Positions 44,616 to 53,050 of a stretch of 64,000 nt of DNA are shown here, piece by piece; the first letter of the stretch is position 1, and every line of letters starts with the position of its first letter. Where the stretch lies: contig CANLCT010000003.1 in the NCBI GenBank assembly GCA_947489195.1, positions 62,001 to 126,000 on the forward strand, given 5' to 3'. A model generated the notes under the pieces. That model worked only from the letters and a program-made list of their open reading frames with translations, did not search any database and was not told where the DNA came from. The stretch comes from an uncultured Aquimarina sp. (GTDB lineage: Bacteria; Bacteroidota; Bacteroidia; Flavobacteriales; Flavobacteriaceae). The position numbers were made by a program, and so were the translations under genes.

Positions 44616-45538
44616 TGAAACAGACTTTTTACAGTAATGGAAAATTACTCCTTACCGGAGAATATGTCGTTTTAGATGGCGCCAAAGCCTTGGCCGTTCC
44701 TACCAAAAAAGGCCAATCATTAAGTGTTACTCAAAATCAATCGGGATTTTTAAGTTGGAAAAGTTTTGATTGCCACAATCAAACATGGTATACAACCACA
44801 ATTAAAATTGCTACCTTTTTTAACATAACACCTCCTAAAGGGAATTCTAAATTTGATACTACCTTATTCAAAATACTCTGGGAGGCCCTACAAGCCAATC
44901 CTTCATTTTTAAAAAAAGATATTGGATACGCCATAGAAACCCACCTTGATTTTGAACGCCTTTGGGGACTTGGCACCTCATCAACCTTAATCAACAATAT
45001 AGCACAATGGGCAAACATAAATCCATTTGAATTGCTACATAAAAGCTTTGGGGGTAGCGGATATGATATTGCATGTGCCTCTATTAATACTCCAGTTTTT
45101 TATCAACGCACTAAGGATATATATAAGCCTAATATTACTAGTACCATTTTTAATCCTCCGTTTAAAGCATCACTTTTTTTTATTTATCTCGAAGAAAAAA
45201 AAGATAGTAAGGATGCCATTAAAAATTACCGAAGTCAATCCAAAGAAAATTTAGCTTCAATTATCTCAAAAATAAATACTATTACCGAACAAATAGCTAT
45301 AAGTCAGGATTTAGAACAATTTAAAGACCTAATCATTACTCACGAAAATTTAATTGCTCAATTATTAAATACCACCACCGTAAAACAAGATCGATTTCCG
45401 GACTATTCTGGAGTAGTTAAAAGCCTTGGAGGTTGGGGTGGCGATTTTGTATTGGTAACGGGCACAAAAAAAGACATGTCTTACTTCTCCCATAAGGGAT
45501 ATCATACTATTATCCCTTTTACAGAAATGGTATTGTAA
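44615..45538 (+). CDS. GYDIA-family GHMP kinase (mevalonate pathway)
   Basis: A 307-aa small-molecule kinase. The N-terminus has FYSNGKLLLTGEYVVLDGA, the middle has the GHMP-type phosphate loop WGLGTSSTLIN near residue 117, and FGGSGYDIACA near 148 carries the GYDIA signature that names this group. It starts in an overlap with the HMG-CoA reductase gene, so a mevalonate or phosphomevalonate kinase role is inferred. Which of the phosphorylation steps it performs cannot be read from sequence. Confidence 0.9.
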   Translation: MKQTFYSNGKLLLTGEYVVLDGAKALAVPTKKGQSLSVTQNQSGFLSWKSFDCHNQTWYTTTIKIATFFNITPPKGNSKFDTTLFKILWEALQANPSFLKKDIGYAIETHLDFERLWGLGTSSTLINNIAQWANINPFELLHKSFGGSGYDIACASINTPVFYQRTKDIYKPNITSTIFNPPFKASLFFIYLEEKKDSKDAIKNYRSQSKENLASIISKINTITEQIAISQDLEQFKDLIITHENLIAQLLNTTTVKQDRFPDYSGVVKSLGGWGGDFVLVTGTKKDMSYFSHKGYHTIIPFTEMVL

Positions 45539-45828
45539 TCCCATTTTTCATTAAATTTTGATATCCCAAAAACCAAAATAGCTTTTTGTTAATTTTCTAA
45601 ATCTTTAAATAACTTTTTTCAACGATAAAAAAACAAAGAGTTCAATTATTTCAAAATCACACCTTAAAACAAAAAAATAATCAAATTACTTATATGCAGA
45701 TCTTTAACCTAAAAAAAACTTTGATTAACCAACACAAAAATCTAACCAAAAAGTAAGTTAATTCGCTCTTAAGTAAGTATTCTTATTTTGATTCTGGACT
45801 TTATTTTTAGGTCAACTAAATACTGACC

Positions 45829-48639
45829 ATGAAAAAATTAAGTTTACTAGCAATTTCATTAGTTGCATCCGCAAGTAGTTATGCCCAATTTAACTACGGA
45901 GAAGTGCTACAAAAATCATTACTTTTTTACGAAACACAACAATCAGGTAAACTGCCAGATTGGAACCGAATTAGCTGGAGAGCCGATTCTGGTGTAAATG
46001 ATGGAAAAGATGTTGAACTAGACCTTACTGGAGGTTGGCATGATGCAGGAGATCATATTAAATTTGGTTTCCCTATGGCATTTTCTGTTACTGCCCTAAA
46101 CTGGGGTTTTCTGGAATACAAAGAAGGTTATGACAAAGTTAACCAAACAGATATCTTTTTAAGAAATATTAAATGGGTTACTGATTATTTCATTAAATGT
46201 CATCCAAGTCCTAATGAATTTTATGCACAAGTTGCAGACAGTAAATCTCAAGATCACAACTTTTGGATGCCTGCAGAAATGGTAGACATACATCCAATGT
46301 ACGGAGTACGTAGGTCTTATAAACTAGACGCTGCAAACCCTGGTTCCGATGTAGCATGCGAAACAGCTGCAGCATTAGCTTCTGCCAGTATGATGTTTAA
46401 AACTGTAGATCCTACATATAGTGCAACATTATTACAGCATGCTAAAGAATTATATGAATTTGGTGACACTTACCGTGGAAGGTATAATGAAGAAGGTAAT
46501 ATTCCTGCTTCTGGAACCTACTCTTCCTTTTCTGGTTATGTGGATGAATTAGCATGGGGAGCAATATGGTTATATAAAGCAACGGGAAACAAAACCTATT
46601 TAGACAAAGCCGAAGAACACTACAGTGATCCAGATTTTAAATGGGGAATCGCTTGGGATGATAAATCCTATGGAACTATGGCGTTACTAGCTATTGAAAC
46701 AGGCAAAGAAAAATACAAAACTGCCACTGAAAAATACTTAGATTTTTGGCAACCTGGCGGTGGACTTAATTATTCACCAGGTGGACAAGCACATTTAGAT
46801 CAATGGGGATCATTACGTTATGCTATGAATACTTCTTTAGTTGCTCTAATTTATACTGACAATGTAGCTACTACAAAAAAAGATACCTATCATGATTTTG
46901 CTGTAGCACAAATAAAATATGCATTAGGAGATAATCCACTTGACAGAAGTTTTGTAACTGGTTTTGGGAAGAATCCTCCAAACAAGGTACACCACCGTGG
47001 GCAACACGCCAGTTGGATTCGTAGCGAAACTATACCTGCTGAATCTAGACACACTTTATGGGGAGCTTTAGCTGGCGGACCAAATAGCAACGATGATGGG
47101 TTTGATGATGATCGTACTGATTTTCAAGAAAATGAAGTAGCTACTGATTATAATGCATGTTTTCAAGGTGTAGTTGCTCGTATGGTTATGGAATTTGGCG
47201 GAACAGAATTAGCTAATTTCCCTCAGCCAGAAGAACCTGGCGAAGAATTTGTTACTGAAGTTAAAATTAATGGAGAATCAAGTCGTTATACCGAATTATC
47301 TATTTGGTTAAATAACCGTTCCGCATGGCCTGCACGTATTCCCAATTCTCTTTCAGCACGTTATTTTGTTGATCTTACCGAAGGTATAGACGCAGGACTT
47401 ACGCCATCTGACTATGCAATTACAGCTCGTGGTGCAGGAAAAGCCACAGGAGGTTTACAAGAATGGGATAGTACTAACAACATCTATTATGTAGAAGTTG
47501 AAGTTGATGCCGATAAAATGCCTTTTCCTGGTGGAGCTAGCCAATACCGCAGAGAAATTCAAGTGCGCATTGAAGTTCCATCATCGGCTCCTGCTACAGC
47601 TTGGGATCCTTCAAATGACCCATCATATGACGGATTAACTAGTATAGTTACCGAATTTGATAAAGTGTCAATTTATAGTGATGGCCAATTAGCCAATGGT
47701 GATGAACCTGCAGGTTCTAGTGTTTTGACTGCTGGATTTACAATTAGTAAAACATCGGGTATTGCGCCATTTACAGCAACTGTAAATGCTTCAAAATCTA
47801 GTGATCCTTCAAAAGGAGGTTTAACTTATAATTGGGACTTTGGCAATGGAGAAACTGCCTCAACAAAAGAAGCCAGTACTACTTTTGATACCGAAGGAGA
47901 ATACACTATAAAATTGACTATTACAGATTCAACGGGGGCAACTGCCGAAAAAGAAATTACTGTAAATGCTTTTGGAGAACGTAGTTGTTCTTTTGGTACG
48001 CCTCGAGAAGATGCGCTACCTTCGATTGAAAATAAAAATTACTCAAACATACACATCATTGGTGAAAGTGGTCCTAATTTAGATAACGTTACTTCGTTCG
48101 CTGTAAATTGGAACTTAGAAAATAACGGATTATACAGTTTTGCTTTCAATACAAGTGATGGAAAACCAGACTATCATGCTGATTTATTATCAAAAGTGAC
48201 GCAAAATTTTAACGCTACTAATCCAAGTATTTCTATTGACTCTAGTGGTTTCAATGATTTAGATGATGATTACTGGGTAACTGTTGATGAAGGAAACTTA
48301 GTATTGGTTTCTAAAACTAAAGAGGTTACTATATATTTTAGCAATAGTAGTGAAGCACCAGTTTGTGGTTCAAGCTCAACCTTATCCACACCAACCTTTA
48401 GTGCCTTAAACATAGGCTTATATCCAAACCCTGTTGTAGATAAATTATATATTAATGGCGATATCAATAAGGCTACATTAACTATATATGCTATTGACGG
48501 ATCTGTTGTTAAAAACACAGTAATCGAATCGGATGAATTTTCAACAGCTCTTAGCAATCTAACTAACGGAATGTATTTAGTGCATATTGAAAAAGAAGAT
48601 GGATCAGTTGGTATTGAAAAAGTTATTGTGAATCGTTAA
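45829..48639 (+). CDS. Secreted GH9 endoglucanase with CBM3, PKD, unknown module and T9SS tail
   Basis: 936 aa. Signal peptide (1-19); GH9 catalytic domain (about 22-455) with the base region GWHDAGDHIKFG (Asp72/Asp75), the HHRGQHASW motif and the proton-donor region ENEVATDYN (Glu436); a CBM3c-like domain (about 470-615); a PKD domain (about 628-712, YNWDFGNGE); an uncharacterised module (about 738-845) that is clearly homologous to the C-terminus of the converging metalloprotease; and a type A T9SS sorting domain (about 860-936, LYPNPVVDKLYI). It should be exported by T9SS and act on cellulose or related beta-1,4-glucans. No regulatory motif is evident in the 290-base spacer upstream. Confidence 0.94.
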   Translation: MKKLSLLAISLVASASSYAQFNYGEVLQKSLLFYETQQSGKLPDWNRISWRADSGVNDGKDVELDLTGGWHDAGDHIKFGFPMAFSVTALNWGFLEYKEGYDKVNQTDIFLRNIKWVTDYFIKCHPSPNEFYAQVADSKSQDHNFWMPAEMVDIHPMYGVRRSYKLDAANPGSDVACETAAALASASMMFKTVDPTYSATLLQHAKELYEFGDTYRGRYNEEGNIPASGTYSSFSGYVDELAWGAIWLYKATGNKTYLDKAEEHYSDPDFKWGIAWDDKSYGTMALLAIETGKEKYKTATEKYLDFWQPGGGLNYSPGGQAHLDQWGSLRYAMNTSLVALIYTDNVATTKKDTYHDFAVAQIKYALGDNPLDRSFVTGFGKNPPNKVHHRGQHASWIRSETIPAESRHTLWGALAGGPNSNDDGFDDDRTDFQENEVATDYNACFQGVVARMVMEFGGTELANFPQPEEPGEEFVTEVKINGESSRYTELSIWLNNRSAWPARIPNSLSARYFVDLTEGIDAGLTPSDYAITARGAGKATGGLQEWDSTNNIYYVEVEVDADKMPFPGGASQYRREIQVRIEVPSSAPATAWDPSNDPSYDGLTSIVTEFDKVSIYSDGQLANGDEPAGSSVLTAGFTISKTSGIAPFTATVNASKSSDPSKGGLTYNWDFGNGETASTKEASTTFDTEGEYTIKLTITDSTGATAEKEITVNAFGERSCSFGTPREDALPSIENKNYSNIHIIGESGPNLDNVTSFAVNWNLENNGLYSFAFNTSDGKPDYHADLLSKVTQNFNATNPSISIDSSGFNDLDDDYWVTVDEGNLVLVSKTKEVTIYFSNSSEAPVCGSSSTLSTPTFSALNIGLYPNPVVDKLYINGDINKATLTIYAIDGSVVKNTVIESDEFSTALSNLTNGMYLVHIEKEDGSVGIEKVIVNR

Positions 48640-48668
48640 AAACGAATCATATCAATAGACCAAAATTA

Positions 48669-48717
48669 AAGCAAAGGCTCAGTCAACTTAAAATAGTTAT
48701 CTGAGCTTTGCTTTTTT
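48669..48717 (+). terminator. Intrinsic terminator of the GH9 gene
   Basis: The stem AAGCAAAGGCTCAG (48669-48682) pairs with CTGAGCTTTGCTT (48701-48713) with one bulged G and is followed by a T-run. It lies 30 bases after the stop. Confidence 0.75.
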
Positions 48718-48749
48718 AATACACCATCAATCTACTGTATTACAGGTCT

Positions 48750-49961
48750 TTAAAAGGTTAAATTAGAAGGCCCCTCACTAGAGTTTGAGAAATACAAAGC
48801 ATAAGCACCACTTTTTTCAACTAAAACAAGATTATCCCCATCAAGGTTTATCCAGTAATTTCCTGATAAATTTGAAAAACCTGATGAAGCATTAATAGAT
48901 ATTTCTGGGTTTGCCGCATGTAATTGGTAACTTGCAAAATCGGGAATATTCGTATAATGCCTTGGAGATCCATTATTGGTTTCTAATGTAAATTGATATA
49001 ATCCATTGGGATTATTTGAATTCCCCCACCAATTTAATACTGAATTAAATACATTATCTAAATCAGGACCATTATTACCAATAACATGTATATTACTATA
49101 CCTCCTAAATCCATTTGGAATACCTGTATTTCTAGGCACATTATAAGAATCTAATAAATCCCCAGATGTATCAGCACCATAAATAATCTTAATTCCTAAA
49201 ATATCACCAGGACTAAAATCATCAATTGAACATGCATTCCCTCCCCTCATTACAGATTCTCCATCAAACTCAGGAGTACCCTCAACTTGAAATCCATTAA
49301 AAGCATTGGTATGATGAAATCCTAAGGTGTGCCCTAATTCATGCTGTACATTGGATATTCGTAAATTTTGAGTAATACCAGTGTCACAAAAATTAAAACG
49401 TGGATTTACCCAAATTTTATTACCCGGAAGACCTTCAGCAGTAGGAAAAGTTCCTCGACCAAAGGCTCCACTTGTTAATGGAATAAACATAGTAGTTAAA
49501 TCCTCTTCTAAACTATCATATAAAATTTCTATATCTGCATTTCTTCTATCAGTTATGGTAACTAAACTTATTTTTTCTAATTCATTATTCCATCTTTTTA
49601 TAGCTTCAATGGAAGCATTTTGCCAGTCAGAATTCATTCCTGGATGTATCCAAACAGTTACATTTTCTTTAGTTACTATATTTTCATCAATTCTTGATGT
49701 AAATGGATCACTAAATATTTTTGATTTATCAAAAATAATATCTCCATCTACTATATAAAAACCTCCTATATCTTCAATTTGATCTGCAGTATATCCCCAA
49801 TTCAGTAATGTTTTGTACAATATTTCTTCATTTGATAATGAAAAATTATGCGATTGTACTTCTGCTCCTAAATCAATTTGATCCTCTGCTTCTTCCGATG
49901 CACAGCTAGCCAACAAAATAGCCGCTAAATAAAAACTAGATTTCTTAAAAAATTTTGTCAT
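48750..49961 (-). CDS. Surface-lipoprotein zinc metalloprotease (M57/HEIGH-like) with shared C-terminal module
   Basis: 403 aa. Lipoprotein signal (residues 1-19, lipobox Cys20) followed by acidic ASEEAEDQ, resembling the Bacteroidota surface-export signal. The protease domain (about 95-275) carries HELGHTLGFHH, the HExxHxxGxxH zinc motif (His207, Glu208, His211, His217); it looks closest to the M57 dual-action HEIGH peptidases. The C-terminal 110 residues (288-398; SNIHVIGNNGPDLDNV to YFSNSSEGP) match the module before the sorting domain of the GH9 enzyme encoded on the other strand. No T9SS tail is present, so it is probably anchored by its lipid. The two genes converge. Confidence 0.88.
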   Translation of the reverse strand: MTKFFKKSSFYLAAILLASCASEEAEDQIDLGAEVQSHNFSLSNEEILYKTLLNWGYTADQIEDIGGFYIVDGDIIFDKSKIFSDPFTSRIDENIVTKENVTVWIHPGMNSDWQNASIEAIKRWNNELEKISLVTITDRRNADIEILYDSLEEDLTTMFIPLTSGAFGRGTFPTAEGLPGNKIWVNPRFNFCDTGITQNLRISNVQHELGHTLGFHHTNAFNGFQVEGTPEFDGESVMRGGNACSIDDFSPGDILGIKIIYGADTSGDLLDSYNVPRNTGIPNGFRRYSNIHVIGNNGPDLDNVFNSVLNWWGNSNNPNGLYQFTLETNNGSPRHYTNIPDFASYQLHAANPEISINASSGFSNLSGNYWINLDGDNLVLVEKSGAYALYFSNSSEGPSNLTF

Positions 49962-50303
49962 GATTTTAAATTATGTATTGATTAATTAATTTTAAACTCG
50001 GGTTATACACTAGAACTTTGTAATGAGGTATTAAAACAGAAATAGCTCAAAAACAAACTACTTGAAGTAGTATCCTTGTATTCTAAAACCACTTCTATTA
50101 GTTTACATTGGCTAAATTACGATGGGAATCAAAGGGAAGTATCCCCTAGAAACAGTGAAAAACTTTCACTGTTTCTAGGGGTATTTTTTTTAAATCAGTT
50201 ACTATGTAAACTCTGACGAACAAGCACAAAATCTGTCCATTTAAAATAAATTAAACAAACACAGGAAATTGTATCAATTTTGAAGAAAAAATTTAATGCT
50301 AAA
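49962..50303. other. Spacer between the metalloprotease and LytTR genes
   Basis: This 342-base gap contains the long perfect hairpin at 50143-50181 and otherwise AT-rich sequence. A short 18-codon frame at 50132 runs through the hairpin and is not credible. No clear TAnnTTTG box was found on either strand. Confidence 0.5.
50143..50191 (+). terminator. Strong plus-oriented terminator-like hairpin with no plus-strand gene
   Basis: An 18-bp perfect stem (CCCCTAGAAACAGTGAAA at 50143-50160, loop AAC, complementary arm 50164-50181) is followed by TATTTTTTTT on the plus strand. Both flanking genes are on the minus strand, where the hairpin has an A-run before it and no T-run after it. It therefore points the wrong way for them, and may end an unannotated plus-strand RNA or serve another structural purpose. 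Confidence 0.7.
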
Positions 50304-51068
50304 TTAAAGAGATAACCATTTTTTAAATTTGCCAATTTTTTCGATAGCCACAAATATTGGAGAAACATCATTTTTATTTGATGGCTTTAATTCAATTTTT
50401 ATTTTTGATTTAGACGTGTAATACATTTGCTCAATAGCCTCCAAATGCACTAAATAACGTTTATTAATGCGAAAAAAGGAGCTGGAATGCAATTCAAGCT
50501 CAATCGCTTTTAACGATTTTTCTATTGGAAATAATTTCCCAGTCCAAAGCATCATAAAACTCAATTTATCTTCAGTAAAAAAATAAGCAATATCCTCGCT
50601 ATTTATGGCATGCAATTTTGTGTTTACTTTTATCAAAAATCTTTTTTTCTGTTTCAACATTAAACCCTCCAATAATTGATTATAATCAACCGCATGCCAT
50701 TTATTTGCATTATGCAAGTGTTTAAATTTTTCATAGACTGCTATCAACTGCTTCCGGTTAATAGGTTTTAACAAATAGGATACACTATTCAACTCAAATG
50801 ACTTAATAGCAAATTCAGAATATGCTGTTGTAAAAATTATTGGGGTTAGGTTTACTTGATCATTTTTAAATATATCAAAAGAATACCCATCAGAAAGATT
50901 AATATCTAAAAAAAAGAGGTCTATTTCATTCGCTTCTAAAAATGCTTTAGTTTCTTCAACAGATGTTGTTCTTCCTACAATATCTATTTCCGAATCTATT
51001 TCGCGCAAAGCCTTGGCAAGTCTGTCTGCTGCCAGATCCTCATCTTCTACAATTAATACTTTAATCAT
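50304..51068 (-). CDS. LytTR-family response regulator
   Basis: 254 aa: a receiver domain (residues 1-120; VEDEDLAADRLAKAL, phosphoacceptor region LFFLDINLSDG, the conserved Thr-Thr and LLKPI) and a LytTR DNA-binding domain (about 148-250; RFLIKVNTKLHAINSEDIAY, FFRINKRYLVHLEAIEQM). It is paired with the sensor kinase encoded upstream (8-base overlap), so the two form a two-component system. Likely targets are the neighbouring DUF4249-receptor genes, by context. Confidence 0.93.
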   Translation of the reverse strand: MIKVLIVEDEDLAADRLAKALREIDSEIDIVGRTTSVEETKAFLEANEIDLFFLDINLSDGYSFDIFKNDQVNLTPIIFTTAYSEFAIKSFELNSVSYLLKPINRKQLIAVYEKFKHLHNANKWHAVDYNQLLEGLMLKQKKRFLIKVNTKLHAINSEDIAYFFTEDKLSFMMLWTGKLFPIEKSLKAIELELHSSSFFRINKRYLVHLEAIEQMYYTSKSKIKIELKPSNKNDVSPIFVAIEKIGKFKKWLSL

Positions 51069-52107
51069 CTAATTCCCCTTTAATTAATGGAACATATACA
51101 ATATAACTATCTTTATTTTTTTCTATTACCAATGCTCTATCAGTAATTAATTTGATCTGATTTTCTAAATTTTTTAAGCCTATCCCTAAAGAGTCTAAAT
51201 GATAATTACTTTTGTCTTTAAGCTGTAAATTATTTTTAACTATAACAAAATTTTGAGTCGTATACACCTCAACTATTAATGGTGTTTTTAATGATGCTTT
51301 ATTATGTTTTATTGCATTTTCAACCAATAATTGCAATGTCATTGGAGGCAACAACATAAATTTAGTCACTAAATCTATATTTTCTTTATAAATCAAAGCC
51401 TTACCAAAACGTATTTTTTGTAAATAAATATAAGATTCAATCATGTCTAACTCTTTAGAAAGAGGCACCACTATTTCATCACTCTGAATAAGATTATACC
51501 TATAAATACTTGATAATTCTTCAACAAAATCTTCGGCCTTTTTTGTGTCATTCGGAATAAGGCTAATTAAACTATTAAAACTATTAAAAAGAAAATGAGG
51601 GTTCAATTGCTTTTTAAGGGATAAATATTTCGAAATTACTTTTTCCTTTTCATGTTTAGATAACTCTAAGGCAGCGTAATGATTTTTCTCTGTAGTTGAA
51701 ATAAAATGCTCAAAAAAATATACAAAAGAGGTAATAACAAGTGTACCCATAAGAATTGCCCAAAAAATTAAATCAAAAAATGTGGGATCATTATCATCAT
51801 TAAAAGCAAAATTTGCAATAGATCGTGCGATCAAACTAATACCAATTGATTTAAAAATAATTACCCCCATTAAAACCAACTTATAATAATTAGGCTTTTT
51901 AAGGTAATTGACAATTATTTTATTGCTAAAAATTAAAGTTCTCGAATAATAAATTAATATAATAAACAGCAATATACAAGGAAACAATATGATGGTTTCA
52001 AAAACCGCTTCATCCATTGTATTCTCTTCTATTTCATATAAAAAATTATAAAACACCGTTAAAAAGGTAATTAAGATATAAATATAAATTCTTCCGTTTT
52101 TTAACAC
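51061..52107 (-). CDS. LytS/His-kinase-family sensor kinase
   Basis: 348 aa. About four membrane helices (residues 8-22, 35-55, 70-92, 110-135) precede a cytoplasmic His_kinase domain with the phosphoacceptor motif LKKQLNPHFLFNSFNSLISL and the N-box LLVENAIKHNK. The start is a GTG at 52107; the first ATG in frame lies about 30 residues inside. It lies 16 bases after the DUF4249 gene and overlaps the response-regulator gene by 8 bases. Confidence 0.92.
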   Translation of the reverse strand: MLKNGRIYIYILITFLTVFYNFLYEIEENTMDEAVFETIILFPCILLFIILIYYSRTLIFSNKIIVNYLKKPNYYKLVLMGVIIFKSIGISLIARSIANFAFNDDNDPTFFDLIFWAILMGTLVITSFVYFFEHFISTTEKNHYAALELSKHEKEKVISKYLSLKKQLNPHFLFNSFNSLISLIPNDTKKAEDFVEELSSIYRYNLIQSDEIVVPLSKELDMIESYIYLQKIRFGKALIYKENIDLVTKFMLLPPMTLQLLVENAIKHNKASLKTPLIVEVYTTQNFVIVKNNLQLKDKSNYHLDSLGIGLKNLENQIKLITDRALVIEKNKDSYIVYVPLIKGELDD

Positions 52108-52123
52108 TTTTACTTGTTTAAAA

Positions 52124-52978
52124 TTATTCAGAAATTAGCAATGAGGCTTCTTTAACATCCGCAGCATAAAAATAACCTAATACCCTGTTTTTAGGTGTAT
52201 TTATATTAATTAAATTACTCCTTATTGATGCTGGTGGCGGATTTCCAATTAATGAAAAACCTTGACTTCCCGTTTGGGTAAACAATTCAACTAAATAGTT
52301 ATAATAATTAGCTGAAATTGCCAATTGTTGTACTCCCGCTTTATCACCTATTTCAAAGCTCACCTCTTCATTTGGATTAATACCTACACGCGATTTTCCA
52401 TCAAAAAATTGATCTTTTTCTATAATAGTTACATTATTTCCTGGATCTGGAACTATCGTAAATTCATCATTTTTAAATACTCGGTAATAATAATAGTTAT
52501 CTACATTAGCTGGATCTGTGGAATCAAAATTTAAAAAATAGCCTTGATCTGTAAACAAGGTTTCTTCTTCAAAAACAGCATATACACGATCAAAATCTGG
52601 CACTTCACTCAAAAAATCTTTTCCAGTATAAGTCTCTCCATTCCATTGTACATTAATGGTGTATACTGTATTTAATTTAGCTTCAATACGATCATTTACG
52701 TAAACACCATTCGCGGTATGTAAAAACTCAAAATCATCAGTTCCATCGTTAACAATTACGCTGGCATTTGTTACCGGTATAGGCTCTTTTTTTTCTAAAA
52801 AACCTACTGTAGTGGACAACTCAATTTTTTGTTCATTTAATGGAGTCATTGTATTCCTTTCAATACCACCATTAACAACTAATCTAGGTGTGCTTCCTTT
52901 TAATGTAATATCATTAGTTACATCAGTCTCACAACTGTAAAACCCTATTGCTATTAAAATATAAAGTATTTGTTTCAT
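52124..52978 (-). CDS. DUF4249 lipoprotein
   Basis: A 284-aa protein with a lipoprotein signal (LYILIAIGFYSC, Cys15) and acidic ETDVTND after the cysteine, consistent with surface display. The body is beta-rich: TPRLVVNGGIER, an NASVIVNDGTDDFEF segment, and a final RVLGYFYAADVKEASLLI, all typical of DUF4249. Family members sit beside TonB-dependent receptors and may capture the ligand for the receptor; that role is inferred from neighbourhood. It lies 72 bases downstream of the receptor gene and 16 upstream of the kinase gene. Confidence 0.9.
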   Translation of the reverse strand: MKQILYILIAIGFYSCETDVTNDITLKGSTPRLVVNGGIERNTMTPLNEQKIELSTTVGFLEKKEPIPVTNASVIVNDGTDDFEFLHTANGVYVNDRIEAKLNTVYTINVQWNGETYTGKDFLSEVPDFDRVYAVFEEETLFTDQGYFLNFDSTDPANVDNYYYYRVFKNDEFTIVPDPGNNVTIIEKDQFFDGKSRVGINPNEEVSFEIGDKAGVQQLAISANYYNYLVELFTQTGSQGFSLIGNPPPASIRSNLININTPKNRVLGYFYAADVKEASLLISE

Positions 52979-53050
52979 AATATAATTATCTAAAAATTGA
53001 AAATCAATGTGCTTGTATTACTCTCGAAGTATGCTTTATCTAAAAAGGAC

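Noticed and set aside
45755..45782. Direct repeats AAGTAAGT upstream of the GH9 gene
   Set aside because: Only eight bases each, in AT-rich DNA; chance is a fair explanation.
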